NCBI RefSeq assembly: GCF_032362555.1
Contig: NC_083511.1
Coordinates: 7,068,001-7,132,000 of the forward strand
Reading direction: 5' to 3'
Source of the DNA: Amyelois transitella
Lineage: Eukaryota > Arthropoda > Insecta > Lepidoptera > Pyralidae
DNA: 64,000 nt
The stretch's first letter is position 1, and every line of letters starts with the position of its first letter. The position numbers and the translations under genes were made by a program. The notes under the pieces were generated by a model. The model was given only the letters and a program-made list of their open reading frames with translations. It was not told the origin of the DNA and searched no databases. Shown one piece after another: positions 1 through 9,766 of the stretch.

Positions 1-1239
1 AATTGAGGAACTAGTTGTTAAAATACTTGTATCTTGCTCGAAAGAAATAAAATCGACGAAAATATTGTTTCGATCCTGACTATAATCCGGGACGCGACTC
101 AACCCTTTTATTTCTATCCTGTAATAATAACAAAAGATTTTGACTTTTCCATGTCGTCAAAAATAAAGCGTACTTACCACATGTTTGAAAGTACGCAAGT
201 AAAAAATTCTCAGACTATTATTATCGCATTTTTCCTAGTAAACAGTAACAAAGTTTTATAAACCTTTTAGGAATCCTTCTCAACTCTGGGTATTTTATTG
301 AACAGTGCAACGAATCATTCTGTTGGAATTAAGCAACATAGCTGAACGTTAAACAAGGTTAGCTGAAGTTAACAAGCTGCTACATTGTACTTCCTCATTA
401 TAAAGTAATGAAGATCCAGTTGCAAAGTACTTTACAGTAGTTACGAGTTGTATGATCAAAGCTTACATTGATTTTAAATGATTTATTAAGAGTTTGACGT
501 AAGTTATATTGATTTATGTAGTTTTTATTGTACAAAATGCTGATGCGACATGGGTTAATTTATTTGTTATGTGAACCTTAGAGCTAGAAATAGGTCTAAT
601 CATAATCCTAATTGTCCCAGTTGCGACCTCTCTGAAGGAGTCCAAGAATGTTTTAGATAAATACTTGAAATAAAAGAAAATTCGGATAATCCTTTTAAAT
701 CTTATTACTGCTCGAACCATTTTATCACTCGCCACTCAGAGGCTTCCAGTAAATCACATCTAATGATCTTAATTACCGCTAACGCTTCCGCATTAGTGTA
801 GTATCTTAGAGTATACTCTAAGTTTGTTGTTTTCTTTTCTATTGTTTGTTTGTAAATAATTAATTGTACATGACATACATAACCGAATGCTTTACATAGC
901 AATGCTTTCAATGACGAAACAAAGCAAATTATAATTGTTATGCTATTTTTCTTTTTCTAATCCTATAAAGGTAAGACCTTCTTACAGTTTTTGCTTCGGG
1001 TTGGCATAGTATACTAGTTTCTTTCAATTTGCACTATCTATACATACATACATTTACGTTGTGTTACGTTAAAGGAACTCTAAACAAATATTCTTTATCG
1101 AAATCAAATAACAAGATTTCTGATAATTAAACCTGCTATTTGATTCATAACTTGACAAATTAGTGAATAAAAAATTGTACAAATACTATTTTGTGAAGAT
1201 AAATAAGACTATATAAACTCTATCCAATAAAATAATGTT
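1..1239. other. AT-rich stretch, no gene seen
   Basis: No convincing coding sequence, RNA gene or known repeat is visible. Open frames are short and of random composition. A small CATA-type run lies near 1042-1053. Base composition rises sharply to GC-rich just after 1240, where the R1-clade element begins. Confidence 0.55.
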
Positions 1240-4200
1240 ACAGTCGACAGGATATTAAGTCGGAACAGAAATCGGTATCATGCATCGCCGCGCGTGTTTA
1301 CGTTGAACTATCCGGACTGAGTTCCCGAGAACATAAATTTGTGCAGAAATTAAACTATTTTCGAAAAATAAGGTTCCATTTGCCTTTAGGCAGGTATGCA
1401 GAAGAGGGATGCTACGGTCAGGAAACCTCCACGTTGGCTCAGTACCTTGAAAGCTTTGCTTCTGTTGCTTGATCTTTGATCCGGTGATAGCGGCGGGCTG
1501 ACAAGACACTGGGCTGGTGCACCCTGGGCGATGGTTAATAACTCCCCGCTATTAGGGGTCTTATTATCCATCGGCAAATGTCCTGACACTTGGACGGGCT
1601 GAATAGCCTAACCGGCTTCTGGGCAGACGCTTTTGCGTCCAGGTCCGACTACCAGTTGCTCCCTCTTGTCTGCCCTCAGACAGTGAGTGGATGTGGCTCG
1701 CGCGGCGTCAGGTTTCGGCTCGGCGCCGGGCAACTCGTTACCCCAAATTGATGGGGCCGAGGACGTTTGTCGCGAGGAAGAAAACCTCAATAAAAAATAA
1801 CCCTAATCCCAAGGTCGGGCGTGCCGATGGGATGAATGGCGGGGGGGGGAGTCCCGTCCCAAGCGCCCACTGAAGAGGTGGAGGAGATCAGGGACCTCAC
1901 CCTGTTAAAAAAGGAATTTCATGAATGGCGTCTAAGAAAACAATCATACCCCAGGAGGGTACCGACTCCCAAGGAGTCGGAGAATCCCTCCCCACGCCTT
2001 CGGGCGTGGGCTGCCCCACCGTATCTGGGGGGGGCACTTACCGCCAGAGGGACGCAAGTCCCTCCCAATTGTCGACACGGTCGACGAGCCGAGGGTCGCT
2101 AATCCTCGCGCCGACATCCGACGAGGAATACGACAGCCTTCCGGAAGCCACAGCGACGGAAGAATTCAAGAACGGCAGGGGCAGTGTTCCCCGCAAACGG
2201 AAGGCACTGGAGGGGCCTACACTAAGATCGCGAGGCCCCAAAATCAATACAGCCACGAGGGGCCGTCACGCTGGTCGGCGAACACAAACTTCGCCACCAA
2301 AGAGGAGGGCCGAATACATTGAGGAGGACACGCTCCCTGAAAAGGGTGCAAAACTTGGCGAGCCCAAGGGGGGGCGTGCGCCTGCAAAGGCGACTAGTGC
2401 GGGGCTGAGCCAGGCTAAGGCCAGGCTATCTCAAATGGCGTCGGAATTCGCCGAATTCGAAGATGAGGCGGACAGAGCGGCGGGTTATTTAAAAGATCCC
2501 CAAGAGAACACCAGTGAGGCCTCAATAGTGGACGGTCAACTGGAGGTGGTGCGCAAGGCGGCTCGAACCGTACTTGAGGAGGCCAAGAATTCGGGCAACC
2601 TCAAGGGGACAACTTGGGCGAAAATGAAGGCCGCCTGTGCCGAGATCCTCGCAGCGGCGGATAAAATCTCGGACCGAAGCGAAGAGGCAGAGGTCATCCG
2701 CAAAATGGCGGCCGACAACAAGAGAATGCGGGAGGAGTTGGCGCTGCTCAGGCAGGAGACCAAAGCCCTCCGTACCGCATTCTCGGAGAGGAAGGCCCCC
2801 AATGCGGAGACCCTAGACTCGACGGCCGATATTATGGCCCAAGTTGACCGCTCCATGCGGTCGTTGGGAGAGTCCCTCACCAGGGACCTTTTCCTCTCTC
2901 TGGGGGGAATGATGAATGACCGCATAAAGGAGCTAGAAAAGAGGGCTATTGTTGCCCCTCAGGAGGTGCTGCGTCCACCACTTGCGGCTGACCGTCGCAA
3001 TAAGGAGGCTGGAAAGGCCCATGATGCCAAAAAAGTTAAGGCAGCCATACAACCCGGAAATGTGGGGGCAGTTGCAGGTTCCACTCTGATGCCCCCGGCA
3101 AGACCTGGCCCGGCGCCCAAAGCGCCTAAAGCCACAACGGCAAAGGCCCAGCAAGCTCCCTCACAGGATGCTTCTGGCGCCCCACCCCAGGAGGAACCCT
3201 CCCCCTCCTCCTCTTGGACGGAGGTAGTGAAAAAAGGGAAAAATAAGGGGAAGGGGAAAAAATCCTCCCCTCCTGAGGTGGATAGTGCGGCTCCTCGCCC
3301 TACGGCCCCCGCACCGGTCAAGCGGCAGTATGCCCTTCCCAAATCGACGGCTGTGGTGGTGACTCTCAAGTCGGGTGCCACAGTCGACTACAAAACGGTG
3401 ATGGGAAGGGTCACCACTATAAAACTGGCGACCGTGGGTGTGGATCACGTGGCGGTGAGGAGTACGGCGACGGGCGCCAGAATCATCGAGATTCCCGGAA
3501 ACGACAGCAGCGTTGTCGCTGACAACCTTGCTGACAAAATCCGGGAACTGGTGGGGGATGTGGCCGAGGTCACGAGGCCGTACAAAACGGCCCAAATTAA
3601 AATCTCCGGGTTTGATGAATCAATCACCCCGGAGACCTTGCGGAATGAGGTGTCCCTGGCTGGCAAATGTCCACCGGAACATGTAAAGGTGGGGCAGATC
3701 CGAATGACACGGGACTTTACCGGGGCTGTCATCGTGACCTGCCCAGTAGCCGTGGCCAACGCCCTCGTGGCAGACGGCCGTATATTGATCGGTTGGTCGT
3801 CTGCCAAAATCACTGGCCTGGAACCCCTGCCCATGCGCTGTTTCAGGTGCATGGGTTTGGGCCATACGAGGGCGCTGTGCCCATCACCGGTGGACAGGTC
3901 GGAACTTTGCCACAAATGCGGGAAAACGGGGCACCTCACACAGCAATGTGTTGAGAAGGAGCCCTGGTGCGCGGTGTGCCATCATGCCAAACTCCCGGCG
4001 AAGCACACAATGGGAGGGAAGGCGTGTAACCCCCCGCGCACCAGGGGACGACTGGAGCCCACCGGGCTAAAAAGAGTAGGCAACACAATGGAGCACTAAT
4101 GCCCAGACGTCAGCACCAAGCACTTGAGCTGCTGCAGTGCAACATCAACCACTCCGCCCGCGCGCAAGATCTCTTGCTACAACACCTGGCGGAGTGGGGC

Positions 4201-4464
4201 ATTAGTGCTGCCATTGTGTCTGAGCCGTACTTTGTTCCCCCACTCCCTACGTGGGTAAGGGACACGGAGGGAGAGGTCGCGGTGACCATACCCCGGTTGG
4301 GAGACCGGCCTCATCTGGTCAAGCAGAGTGCAGGCCGGGGCTACGTTGCGGCTAGATGGGGCGACATGGTTCTTGTCGCCGTGTACTTCGCCCCATCTAG
4401 ACCGCGTCGGGAATTCGAGCGTCTCCTCCTAGAGGTGGGGCGGATCGTTGCGAAAAAAAAAAAA
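1240..4464 (+). mobile_element. R1-clade non-LTR retrotransposon, 5' part, cut off at an A12 run
   Basis: GC-rich block in an AT-rich setting. It has a leader of roughly 685 bases, a complete gag-like ORF1 with three zinc knuckles (1925-4099), and the start of ORF2 with an APE-type endonuclease (from 4099). The two ORFs overlap as TAATG, an arrangement known from SART1 of the R1 clade. Homology stops at the run of 12 A at 4453-4464; the rest of the endonuclease, the reverse transcriptase and the 3' UTR are absent. Most LINE copies lose the 5' end, so loss of the 3' end is unusual. The 5' boundary is placed by composition only, and no clear target-site duplication was seen. SART, TRAS, R1 and Waldo types cannot be separated here. 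Confidence 0.85.
1925..4099 (+). CDS. ORF1 (gag-like) protein of an R1-clade LINE
   Basis: Intact 724-residue frame starting MASKK at 1925. An ATG four bases upstream is out of frame and stops at once. The N-terminal third is rich in charged residues and prolines, and about residues 230-330 look like a coiled coil. A lysine/proline linker (about 400-450) follows. The C-terminus holds three zinc knuckles: C639-x2-C642-x4-H647-x4-C652, C662-x2-C665-x4-H670-x4-C675, and a variant C682-x2-C685-x8-H694-x6-C701. In this family ORF1 binds the element RNA, forms the RNP and directs nuclear or target localisation. The stop codon overlaps the ORF2 start. No frameshift or internal stop is present, so the copy is fairly young although the element is incomplete. 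Confidence 0.9.
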   Translation: MASKKTIIPQEGTDSQGVGESLPTPSGVGCPTVSGGGTYRQRDASPSQLSTRSTSRGSLILAPTSDEEYDSLPEATATEEFKNGRGSVPRKRKALEGPTLRSRGPKINTATRGRHAGRRTQTSPPKRRAEYIEEDTLPEKGAKLGEPKGGRAPAKATSAGLSQAKARLSQMASEFAEFEDEADRAAGYLKDPQENTSEASIVDGQLEVVRKAARTVLEEAKNSGNLKGTTWAKMKAACAEILAAADKISDRSEEAEVIRKMAADNKRMREELALLRQETKALRTAFSERKAPNAETLDSTADIMAQVDRSMRSLGESLTRDLFLSLGGMMNDRIKELEKRAIVAPQEVLRPPLAADRRNKEAGKAHDAKKVKAAIQPGNVGAVAGSTLMPPARPGPAPKAPKATTAKAQQAPSQDASGAPPQEEPSPSSSWTEVVKKGKNKGKGKKSSPPEVDSAAPRPTAPAPVKRQYALPKSTAVVVTLKSGATVDYKTVMGRVTTIKLATVGVDHVAVRSTATGARIIEIPGNDSSVVADNLADKIRELVGDVAEVTRPYKTAQIKISGFDESITPETLRNEVSLAGKCPPEHVKVGQIRMTRDFTGAVIVTCPVAVANALVADGRILIGWSSAKITGLEPLPMRCFRCMGLGHTRALCPSPVDRSELCHKCGKTGHLTQQCVEKEPWCAVCHHAKLPAKHTMGGKACNPPRTRGRLEPTGLKRVGNTMEH

Positions 4465-4590
4465 TGGACAATCGTCTATATTTGTACTCTGAACCTGGAC
4501 AGACCTAACATCAAAAAGCGACCTTGCCAGGACCCCAGCAATGCCGGTTCCTGTTCGCTTGCAAAATTGCATGAACGTTTGCTATTATAA
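4099..4590 (+). pseudogene. ORF2 N-terminal endonuclease fragment of the R1-clade LINE
   Basis: Starts at the ATG overlapping the ORF1 stop (TAATG). About the first 118 residues (to 4452) match the N-terminal part of the APE-like endonuclease of R1-clade ORF2: an early LLQCNINHS segment with the conserved Asn, then VSEPY with the catalytic-type Glu, then GRGYVAARWGDMVLVAVYFAPS. The expected GDFNA-type motif should follow immediately. Instead the frame runs into AAA lysine codons of the A12 tract and then unrelated flanking sequence up to 4590. The fragment lacks most of the nuclease and all of the reverse transcriptase, so it cannot be functional. Confidence 0.85.
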
Positions 4591-5379
4591 ACAAATTTGA
4601 AGAATTACGTATAGAGTGATTCCAATGGCATGTGACATTTTAAGTTATGGCTGATAGTCATTCGGCTACAAGATACAGCTACGTTTAGAAAAGCTCAATT
4701 TGTATCAAGTTACTCATCACTTTTCTCCTATTTTATAAACTTGTCATAACGCTTTTTCTTTATCTATTTTCTTTCTTTTGTATAAGTGCTAAATCAATCC
4801 ACAAGTAGAATTTCTGTACCTACTTTATTTGCTATGAAACATTTAGAAAGAAAAGTTGTCACTGTCATTCCGCTGACTTTTTTGTTTCCCAACCTACGAG
4901 CGCTTCCGATGAATTAAATTGACTAGTGTTTTCGTATGTTTTCTTTTGTAATTCTGAATTAGATTTTTTACATTTTCGGTTTTCTTAATCAAATTTTCTT
5001 CATATTTTTAAGAGCAATATTATAAGATGCAGAATATATAAATATATTATATAATATATATTTTTTAAACTTCTCTGTATTGTAAAATTAATTTGCAGAG
5101 AGACAAAGCGATTACTTGAGCAGTCGCCTGTAAAACATAAACTGACAATAAATCTAAGTTTAAGATCAAATTTGTATAAATTTTGTATTTCATAAATAAA
5201 CAAATGATACAATTTTTTTAAATAATCAGCAGTGTCAGAACCTTTTAAGATAATGGCAACAAGTGGTTATCAAGCCCTTTCCTTAATTAATTAAATAATT
5301 TGGACAACGGAGATAAGGAGGAAGTTTATAAAACTTAATATGAGGGTAGTTCCGTACAAAGTTAATAAACCCTGTTTGT
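4465..5379. other. AT-rich stretch, no gene seen
   Basis: No gene or recognised repeat. The first 125 bases are an accidental extension of the ORF2 frame. Confidence 0.5.
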
Positions 5380-5494
5380 TAGGAAATTTCGTTGTAAGAA
5401 TATTTCAGTTTAAATAATAATTTAAATTGAAATATATTTATATAGAATAATAAAGAATATTTCATATTGAATATTCTAACAACGAAATTTCCTA
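5380..5494. mobile_element. Small hairpin MITE with TA flanks
   Basis: A 111-base AT-rich body (5382-5492) lies between TA dinucleotides. The ends are inverted repeats: GGAAATTTCGTTGT on the left and the complementary ACAACGAAATTTCC on the right, extending imperfectly to about 25 bases through the GAATATT region. TA flanks with a short internal region suggest a Tc1/mariner-type MITE. No coding capacity and no relation seen to the mariner at 13.4 kb. Confidence 0.6.
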
Positions 5495-5496
5495 AC

Positions 5497-6031
5497 TAAT
5501 CCATATGAACTGAACAAATCATAACTGATACATTGTTAGCGTATCATGATTGCATGTAATCACTAACCACCAATACTCAATTACTTTGCCGACTAGCCTA
5601 ATTTCCATAAATCATTTCATAAATTCATCTCGCTCTATCTGTTTCGTGAGTGACAGAGACAAAATGATAGTCTATCTATACCGATTCATTAGCATAGATT
5701 AGTGCCGTTTAGGGATTATTCACATTAAATTTACGGCGCATCTGCTTAGATTGTTAATAGTTCAACGCACAGATAATGTTATTTACTGTCTTTATTGTCA
5801 TCAGACTGAAAATTTTAATTTGGTATGTATGTAGCAGATCGGACAGAGGAGACAAAAAGAAGGTTCAAATCAAATCAAATCGATTAAGAAAGAAATAATA
5901 AAAAAAAACTCGCGGAAAAGCGCGGTGTCTAGAATTACGTTTGAACGGTCTAAGTTAAAGCATAAATATCCGTAAAAGAACATGCATGACAAATCTAAAA
6001 AAAATACATACTTAAGTAGTTCGGTTTTTTG
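5497..6031. other. No gene seen
   Basis: Unannotated AT-rich sequence with no recognised repeat or coding signal. Confidence 0.5.
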
Positions 6032-6205
6032 TGCATACACACATATAGTCACATCTTTAACCCTTGCGGTATAGACAGAGCCAACAATCTTGAAAAGACT
6101 GATAGGCCACCTTCGGCTGTTTGGCTTAATGATAGAATTGAGATTCAAATAGTGACAAGATGCTAGCCCATCGCCGCTATCGAAAAAGAATCCCAAGTTT
6201 TTGAG
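6032..6205 (-). repeat. SINE family 1 (TATG-tail), 5'-truncated copy
   Basis: Minus-strand copy. It reads on the plus strand from a CATACACACAT tail through GTATAGACAGAGCCAACA, AAAGACTGATAGGCCAC, TTGGCTTAATGATAGAATTG and GCTAGCCCATCGCC. The 5' third of the family, including GTGCCGTGTGGTTCC, is missing. Confidence 0.8.
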
Positions 6206-6262
6206 TGTGTAGGTAATATAATAATGCATTAACGTACATATATTAGTAGATAAAGTGAAAGA

Positions 6263-6646
6263 ATGCAGGTATCGGTGCAAATGGAAAGATGTAGTTCCAG
6301 CTTCGTTCTAGAAAAAAATTCAAACAGTATATTAAAGTTGAGCTTTGTAGGAAAGCCTATTACCTCCTCCTCTTTTTTTCAAAAAGTTAGTGCCACATCT
6401 GATAGAAATTTACGTAATAAACATAAATTAGTCATGCCGTTTCATAGGCTTAGCAAAGTCAGTAAATCATTTATGGGGAACTGTATACGATTTTATAATA
6501 GGTTGCCGGAGTCTGTTCTTGATATGCCCAACCGAAAATTCAAAGAGTATGTAAAGAAAGTACTTTGTGAGAAGGCTTATTATAGGACTGAAGATTACCT
6601 TAATGATAAAAACATCTGGCTCGAGCTTGGCACAGGAACCTCGTAA
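6263..6646 (+). pseudogene. C-terminal tail of a LINE ORF2 protein
   Basis: An open frame of up to 127 residues. Its second half (FHRLSKVSKSFMGNCIRFYN, then RLPESVLDMPNRKFKEYVKK, then AYYRTEDYLNDKNIW) is the tail found at the C-terminus of many insect jockey/CR1-like reverse-transcriptase proteins. No upstream RT motifs are present, so this is a 5'-truncated insertion. The ATG at 6263 is probably not a true start. A structured 3' UTR follows at 6850-6960. A degenerate second copy of the last codons (D-Y-NDKY-WPEL) occurs at about 7050-7085. Confidence 0.7.
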
Positions 6647-6960
6647 TTAATTGTAGTTTAATTTGAACTTAAATCAAAATTTCAGTACACTCTGTACATA
6701 AATCTTTTTAAAATTGGCAATCCATAAAATATATATATATATATATATTTTTCTTTTTTCAATATTAAATCTCATAAATATATAAAGCTCCCGTAAACAA
6801 TGTATTCTCCCGTCCACATTCTATTCTAAGTATAATTTAATATTGTGAAGTTGACGTTGTTGAAGAAAATGCTGCAGTGCAGTTTGTTACCGCTTCTTCT
6901 GCACTGACGCCTTGGAAGCGGCAGTAAACTTAGTTTTTAAGTAATTTATTTGACGTCAAC
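6647..6960 (+). repeat. LINE 3' UTR, copy 1
   Basis: Downstream of the ORF2 tail. Contains the block AAAATGCTGCAGTGCAGTTT ... CCTTGGAAGCGGCAGTA, which recurs at 7314-7372. The usual short tandem tail is missing; the copy runs directly into the second one. A TA microsatellite lies at 6729-6748. Confidence 0.7.
6850..6960 (+). promoter_or_regulatory. Predicted RNA pseudoknot in LINE 3' UTR, copy 1
   Basis: Outer stem: 6850-6857 (GTTGACGT) pairs with 6953-6960 (ACGTCAAC). Inside it, stem 1 pairs CAGTGCAG (6875-6882) with CTGCACTG (6899-6906), and stem 2 pairs CCGCTTC (6890-6896) with GAAGCGG (6915-6921). The two inner stems interleave, as in an H-type pseudoknot with linkers of 7, 2 and 8 bases. 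Such 3' structures are bound by some LINE reverse transcriptases; that role is inferred here. Confidence 0.55.
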
Positions 6961-7039
6961 CAAGTTGTTAAACCATACGACAATTATTAAGCGATATAAT
7001 AATATCCTATAATAATGAATAAAAAATTTTGAATTTTTT

Positions 7040-7459
7040 TTTGAATTTTGAGCACGGATGATTATATTAATGATAAATATGTGTGGCCCGAGCTGGACAT
7101 AATAGCCTCTTAAATGCTTGTGTATATTTGACATGATCTTGACATAATTTGTACAGTATGAACATATTTTATTTTATATTTATTTTATTTCACGAAATAT
7201 TCGTATTGACATAATCAGTTCTACATTCATACATGTTTTTTAATGTAGACAATGTGCATTCGTCCACGATTTAGATTTAAGAGATCTTTATTTGTAAATT
7301 GACGTCCTATGAAAATGCTGCAGTGTAGTTTGTTCCGCCACTTCTTCTACACATGCGCTTTGGAAGCGGAGTAGTTATAATTAGATTTAAGTTATGTGAC
7401 GTCAATAAGTGATACCTTGTATCCAATTTTGAAAATAAATCTATTCTATTCTATTCTTA
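7040..7459 (+). repeat. LINE 3' end, copy 2, with TTCTA-type tail
   Basis: A second, diverged 3' end of the same LINE family directly downstream. It has remnants of the final ORF2 codons (about 7050-7085), the 3' UTR core with GAAAATGCTGCAGTGTAG and TTTGGAAGCGGAGTAG, and ends AATAAATCTATTCTATTCTA at about 7434-7456, which is the tandem tail. Confidence 0.75.
7298..7406 (+). promoter_or_regulatory. Predicted RNA pseudoknot in LINE 3' UTR, copy 2
   Basis: Outer stem ATTGACGTC (7298-7306) with GACGTCAAT (7398-7406). Stem 1 CAGTGTAG (7321-7328) with CTACACATG (7347-7355, one bulged base). Stem 2 is formed by 7335-7344 (CCGC and CTTC split by CA) with GAAGCGG (7363-7369). Compared with copy 1, paired bases have changed together at two positions. 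Confidence 0.5.
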
Positions 7460-8082
7460 AAAAGAAAGAAGCGTGATTTATTGTATGTATGTATCTTTCC
7501 ATTTTCAACGTTACGTTCCACATTCACTCAATTATTGGCACATATTGAAAAAAAACCCATTAATATTAATACCATAACTACCTCTCAAATTACTAGCCAT
7601 ACATATATATAATTGTCCGGCAATAAACTCGAAAATTGGTATTATCATCAAGAGGTACATTCTATCTAAAAGAGTAGCCATTCCAAGTAGTCTACCAAGT
7701 AAAAAGAGTAGGTAGTACTCTTTCGATCCCAAGTTGACCGTAAATCAATGACTCAGTTATTTATAGTGTCATTGCTAATGTTCTTATGTTGAGGATAAAA
7801 GTCTTAGGATAAGAAATGAAACAAGCCCTTAGCCATTAAAAAAACCCTACTCCTTCTAAATTGGCCACAGAGGTCTTGGCCAAGTATCCCAAGATTAAAG
7901 CCCAGATTTGATACATACATAAGGAGGAGGAATAACCATTCATTTTTCTAGTCGGGAGGATTGATTTGACCATTCCTTTTTTTTAAAGACCAATCAAAAG
8001 TTTTTTACTTAACATCTGTAAATACGTCTTGAAAACCAAGAAACTCTTATAGTGTCGTCAAGTCTTTTTTTTGTTTAAATCA
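7460..8082. other. No gene seen
   Basis: AT-rich sequence with no recognised gene or repeat. Confidence 0.5.
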
Positions 8083-8232
8083 TTCCATACGTATTGGCTA
8101 AATACCTAAATCCTATTTTATCCGTGACATGAAAGATTGAAGCGGCACTGAGCACATCTCGGCAGTTTCACAGGCGCTTGTAAAATTGCGTGCATTGCAC
8201 TTTTGTCCTGGGGGCGGCAGTTATGATAATAC
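8083..8232 (+). repeat. Unnamed dispersed repeat, copy 1
   Basis: Shares a diverged collinear match with 8688-8822: a GGCTAAATACCTAAATC-like block, then CGGCACTGAGCAC, CACAGGCG, GTGCATTGCACTTT and GGGGCGGCAGTTA. Function and family unknown. The orientation given is arbitrary. Confidence 0.5.
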
Positions 8233-8310
8233 TACGAGAGGAACCAAGAAAGCCTTACGGTGGCTACGACTTCGTTATGTCAGTTTGTGAACAAGTCACC
8301 TTTGACGTTA

Positions 8311-8540
8311 GTATACATACATCAAGTCACGTACATATTCCTTGCGGGATAGACAGAGCCAACATTTTTGAAAAGACTGAAAGACTACGTTCAGCTGTAT
8401 TACTTACTGATCGAATTGATATTCAAGTATTGACAGGTTACTAGCCCATCATCTACATGATGAATTCCGAGTTTAATAGGCTTTTCCTTAGTCGCCTTTT
8501 ACAACATCCATGGGAAGATATGGAGTGGTTCTATTCTATA
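8311..8540 (-). repeat. SINE family 1, nearly full-length copy
   Basis: Minus strand. Reads from the tail (ATACATACAT) through TTGCGGGATAGACAGAGCCA, TTCAGCTGTATTACTTACTG, CTAGCCCATC, TTAGTCGCCTTTTACAACATC and GGAGTGGTTCTATTCT. The extreme 5' end (GTGCCG...) is lost. Confidence 0.8.
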
Positions 8541-8687
8541 GTAATGTGTAATTGACATTAGGAAGCAATTTGATTTTACGATCCAAAGTCTTAAAACGTT
8601 TGACCCTATATAAAACATACTAAAAATAAAGGCCTTATATGGCTCACACTTTTTCTTTGAGTTGAAAACAGTTTGCTGACCTCATAC

Positions 8688-8822
8688 CTATTGGTAAATC
8701 TAAATTCGTAGTTTATCTATGACGTGCCAGATAGAACGGCACTCGGCACAGTTGGGTACTCTCGCAGGCGTAACGTTGCATGCATTGCACTTTCTTGTTG
8801 ATACCTCGGGGCGACAGTTACA
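8688..8822 (+). repeat. Unnamed dispersed repeat, copy 2
   Basis: Partner of 8083-8232. The core reads CGGCACTCGGCACAG, CGCAGGCG, ATGCATTGCACTTT and GGGGCGACAGTTA. The two copies flank the SINE at 8311-8540. Confidence 0.5.
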
Positions 8823-9255
8823 AATTGACTTATTGGATGTATTCCCATTTCGACCATGCAGTTATACAAGTCCATTTCGGAAGAATTATGTTGTGTGGAT
8901 ATTCGTTTAGCATAAGCCATTTCGATGGACAGTTTTTATAGCATTTTTATGAATCCAAAGGATAACATTTTGATTTGATTTTGTGTTAAGCTACATTTTA
9001 TTTAAATTTAACACAACAAATATTCTCGTAGGCCTATGCTTGTAATATTGTTGTCAATTTATTCAATCATTTAATACACAATATTTAAATTTTGTAACAT
9101 TTTTTCTGATAGAAGCTTCAGATTGTCCATTGAAATGTTTAAGGTATTTTATTTTGACAAATTATTTAGTTTAAATTACTCAGCTACTATTTCAAATAAA
9201 TTGCAAAATAATAAGCTAATTTGGTATATAACGAGTACCTAGTGAATGTGTAACC
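8823..9255. other. No gene seen
   Basis: Strongly AT-rich, with no coding signal or recognised repeat. Confidence 0.5.
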
Positions 9256-9390
9256 AAGGATCCAATACGGGTTAGGTTTACCTGCAAAGGTTGCGAAGGT
9301 CAGATGAAAGTCGCTTCGTATAAAAACCTGACTCACCCAATTCACTCTCCACAGTGGTGAGGATGCAGATGGGACTAAAGCCAGGAGGTA
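9256..9390 (-). repeat. SINE family 2 fragment
   Basis: Minus-strand piece of a second dispersed family, marked by a stretch that reads TAAGTCAGGTTTTTACnnGAAGCGACT in forward sense, followed by a CAACCTTTGCAGG block. Here GCGAAGGTCAGATGAAAGTC and GCTTCGTATAAAAACCTGAC are seen on the plus strand. Related pieces are at 27340, 37795 and 41300. Confidence 0.6.
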
Positions 9391-9637
9391 GAAGAGACCT
9401 ACTAATTTGTCTTGAAACCACTTCTTCATAAGTATAACATATACATAGAAGAACGGGATAGTGATAAAATTACTTAATGAGATTTAATAAGTTGGTAAGA
9501 TGGAAATTATTTAATAATTGGAATCGAATATAGAGTTGAATTGTTTATGGAAACTGCACTTCCCTCTCCGCATTTCAGTGGTTGTGTGTGTATATGTGTG
9601 TGAATACCGCCGACTGGACGCCTCGCCGCCGCCGGAC

Positions 9638-9766
9638 ATGGCGAATTTATTGAGAAGTAATTTATTACTTGTATTTGTACTCAGCTCAGTATACTTGGTC
9701 ACTTTATTGGATAGGAGTGAATTTGCACAAAAAGTTAAAATATTGCTATTGTTCGTTTATTGCTGA
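9638..9766 (+). CDS. Candidate small ORF with signal-peptide-like start
   Basis: A short GC-rich patch (9607-9645) leads into ATGG in fair Kozak context. The frame encodes 42 residues, beginning MANLLRSNLLLVFVLSSVYL, a basic n-region followed by a hydrophobic stretch as in signal peptides, and stops at 9766. It could be a first coding exon, but no strong GT donor is evident before the stop. It may equally be chance. No homologue is recognised. Confidence 0.22.
   Translation: MANLLRSNLLLVFVLSSVYLVTLLDRSEFAQKVKILLLFVYC

Noticed and set aside
1255..1790. Several overlapping minus-strand open frames in the LINE leader
   Set aside because: They lie in the GC-rich 5' UTR of the plus-strand R1-clade element and have no recognisable protein features.
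2536..3939. Long minus-strand frames opposite ORF1
   Set aside because: Shadows of the GC-rich plus-strand gag-like ORF; their proteins resemble nothing known.
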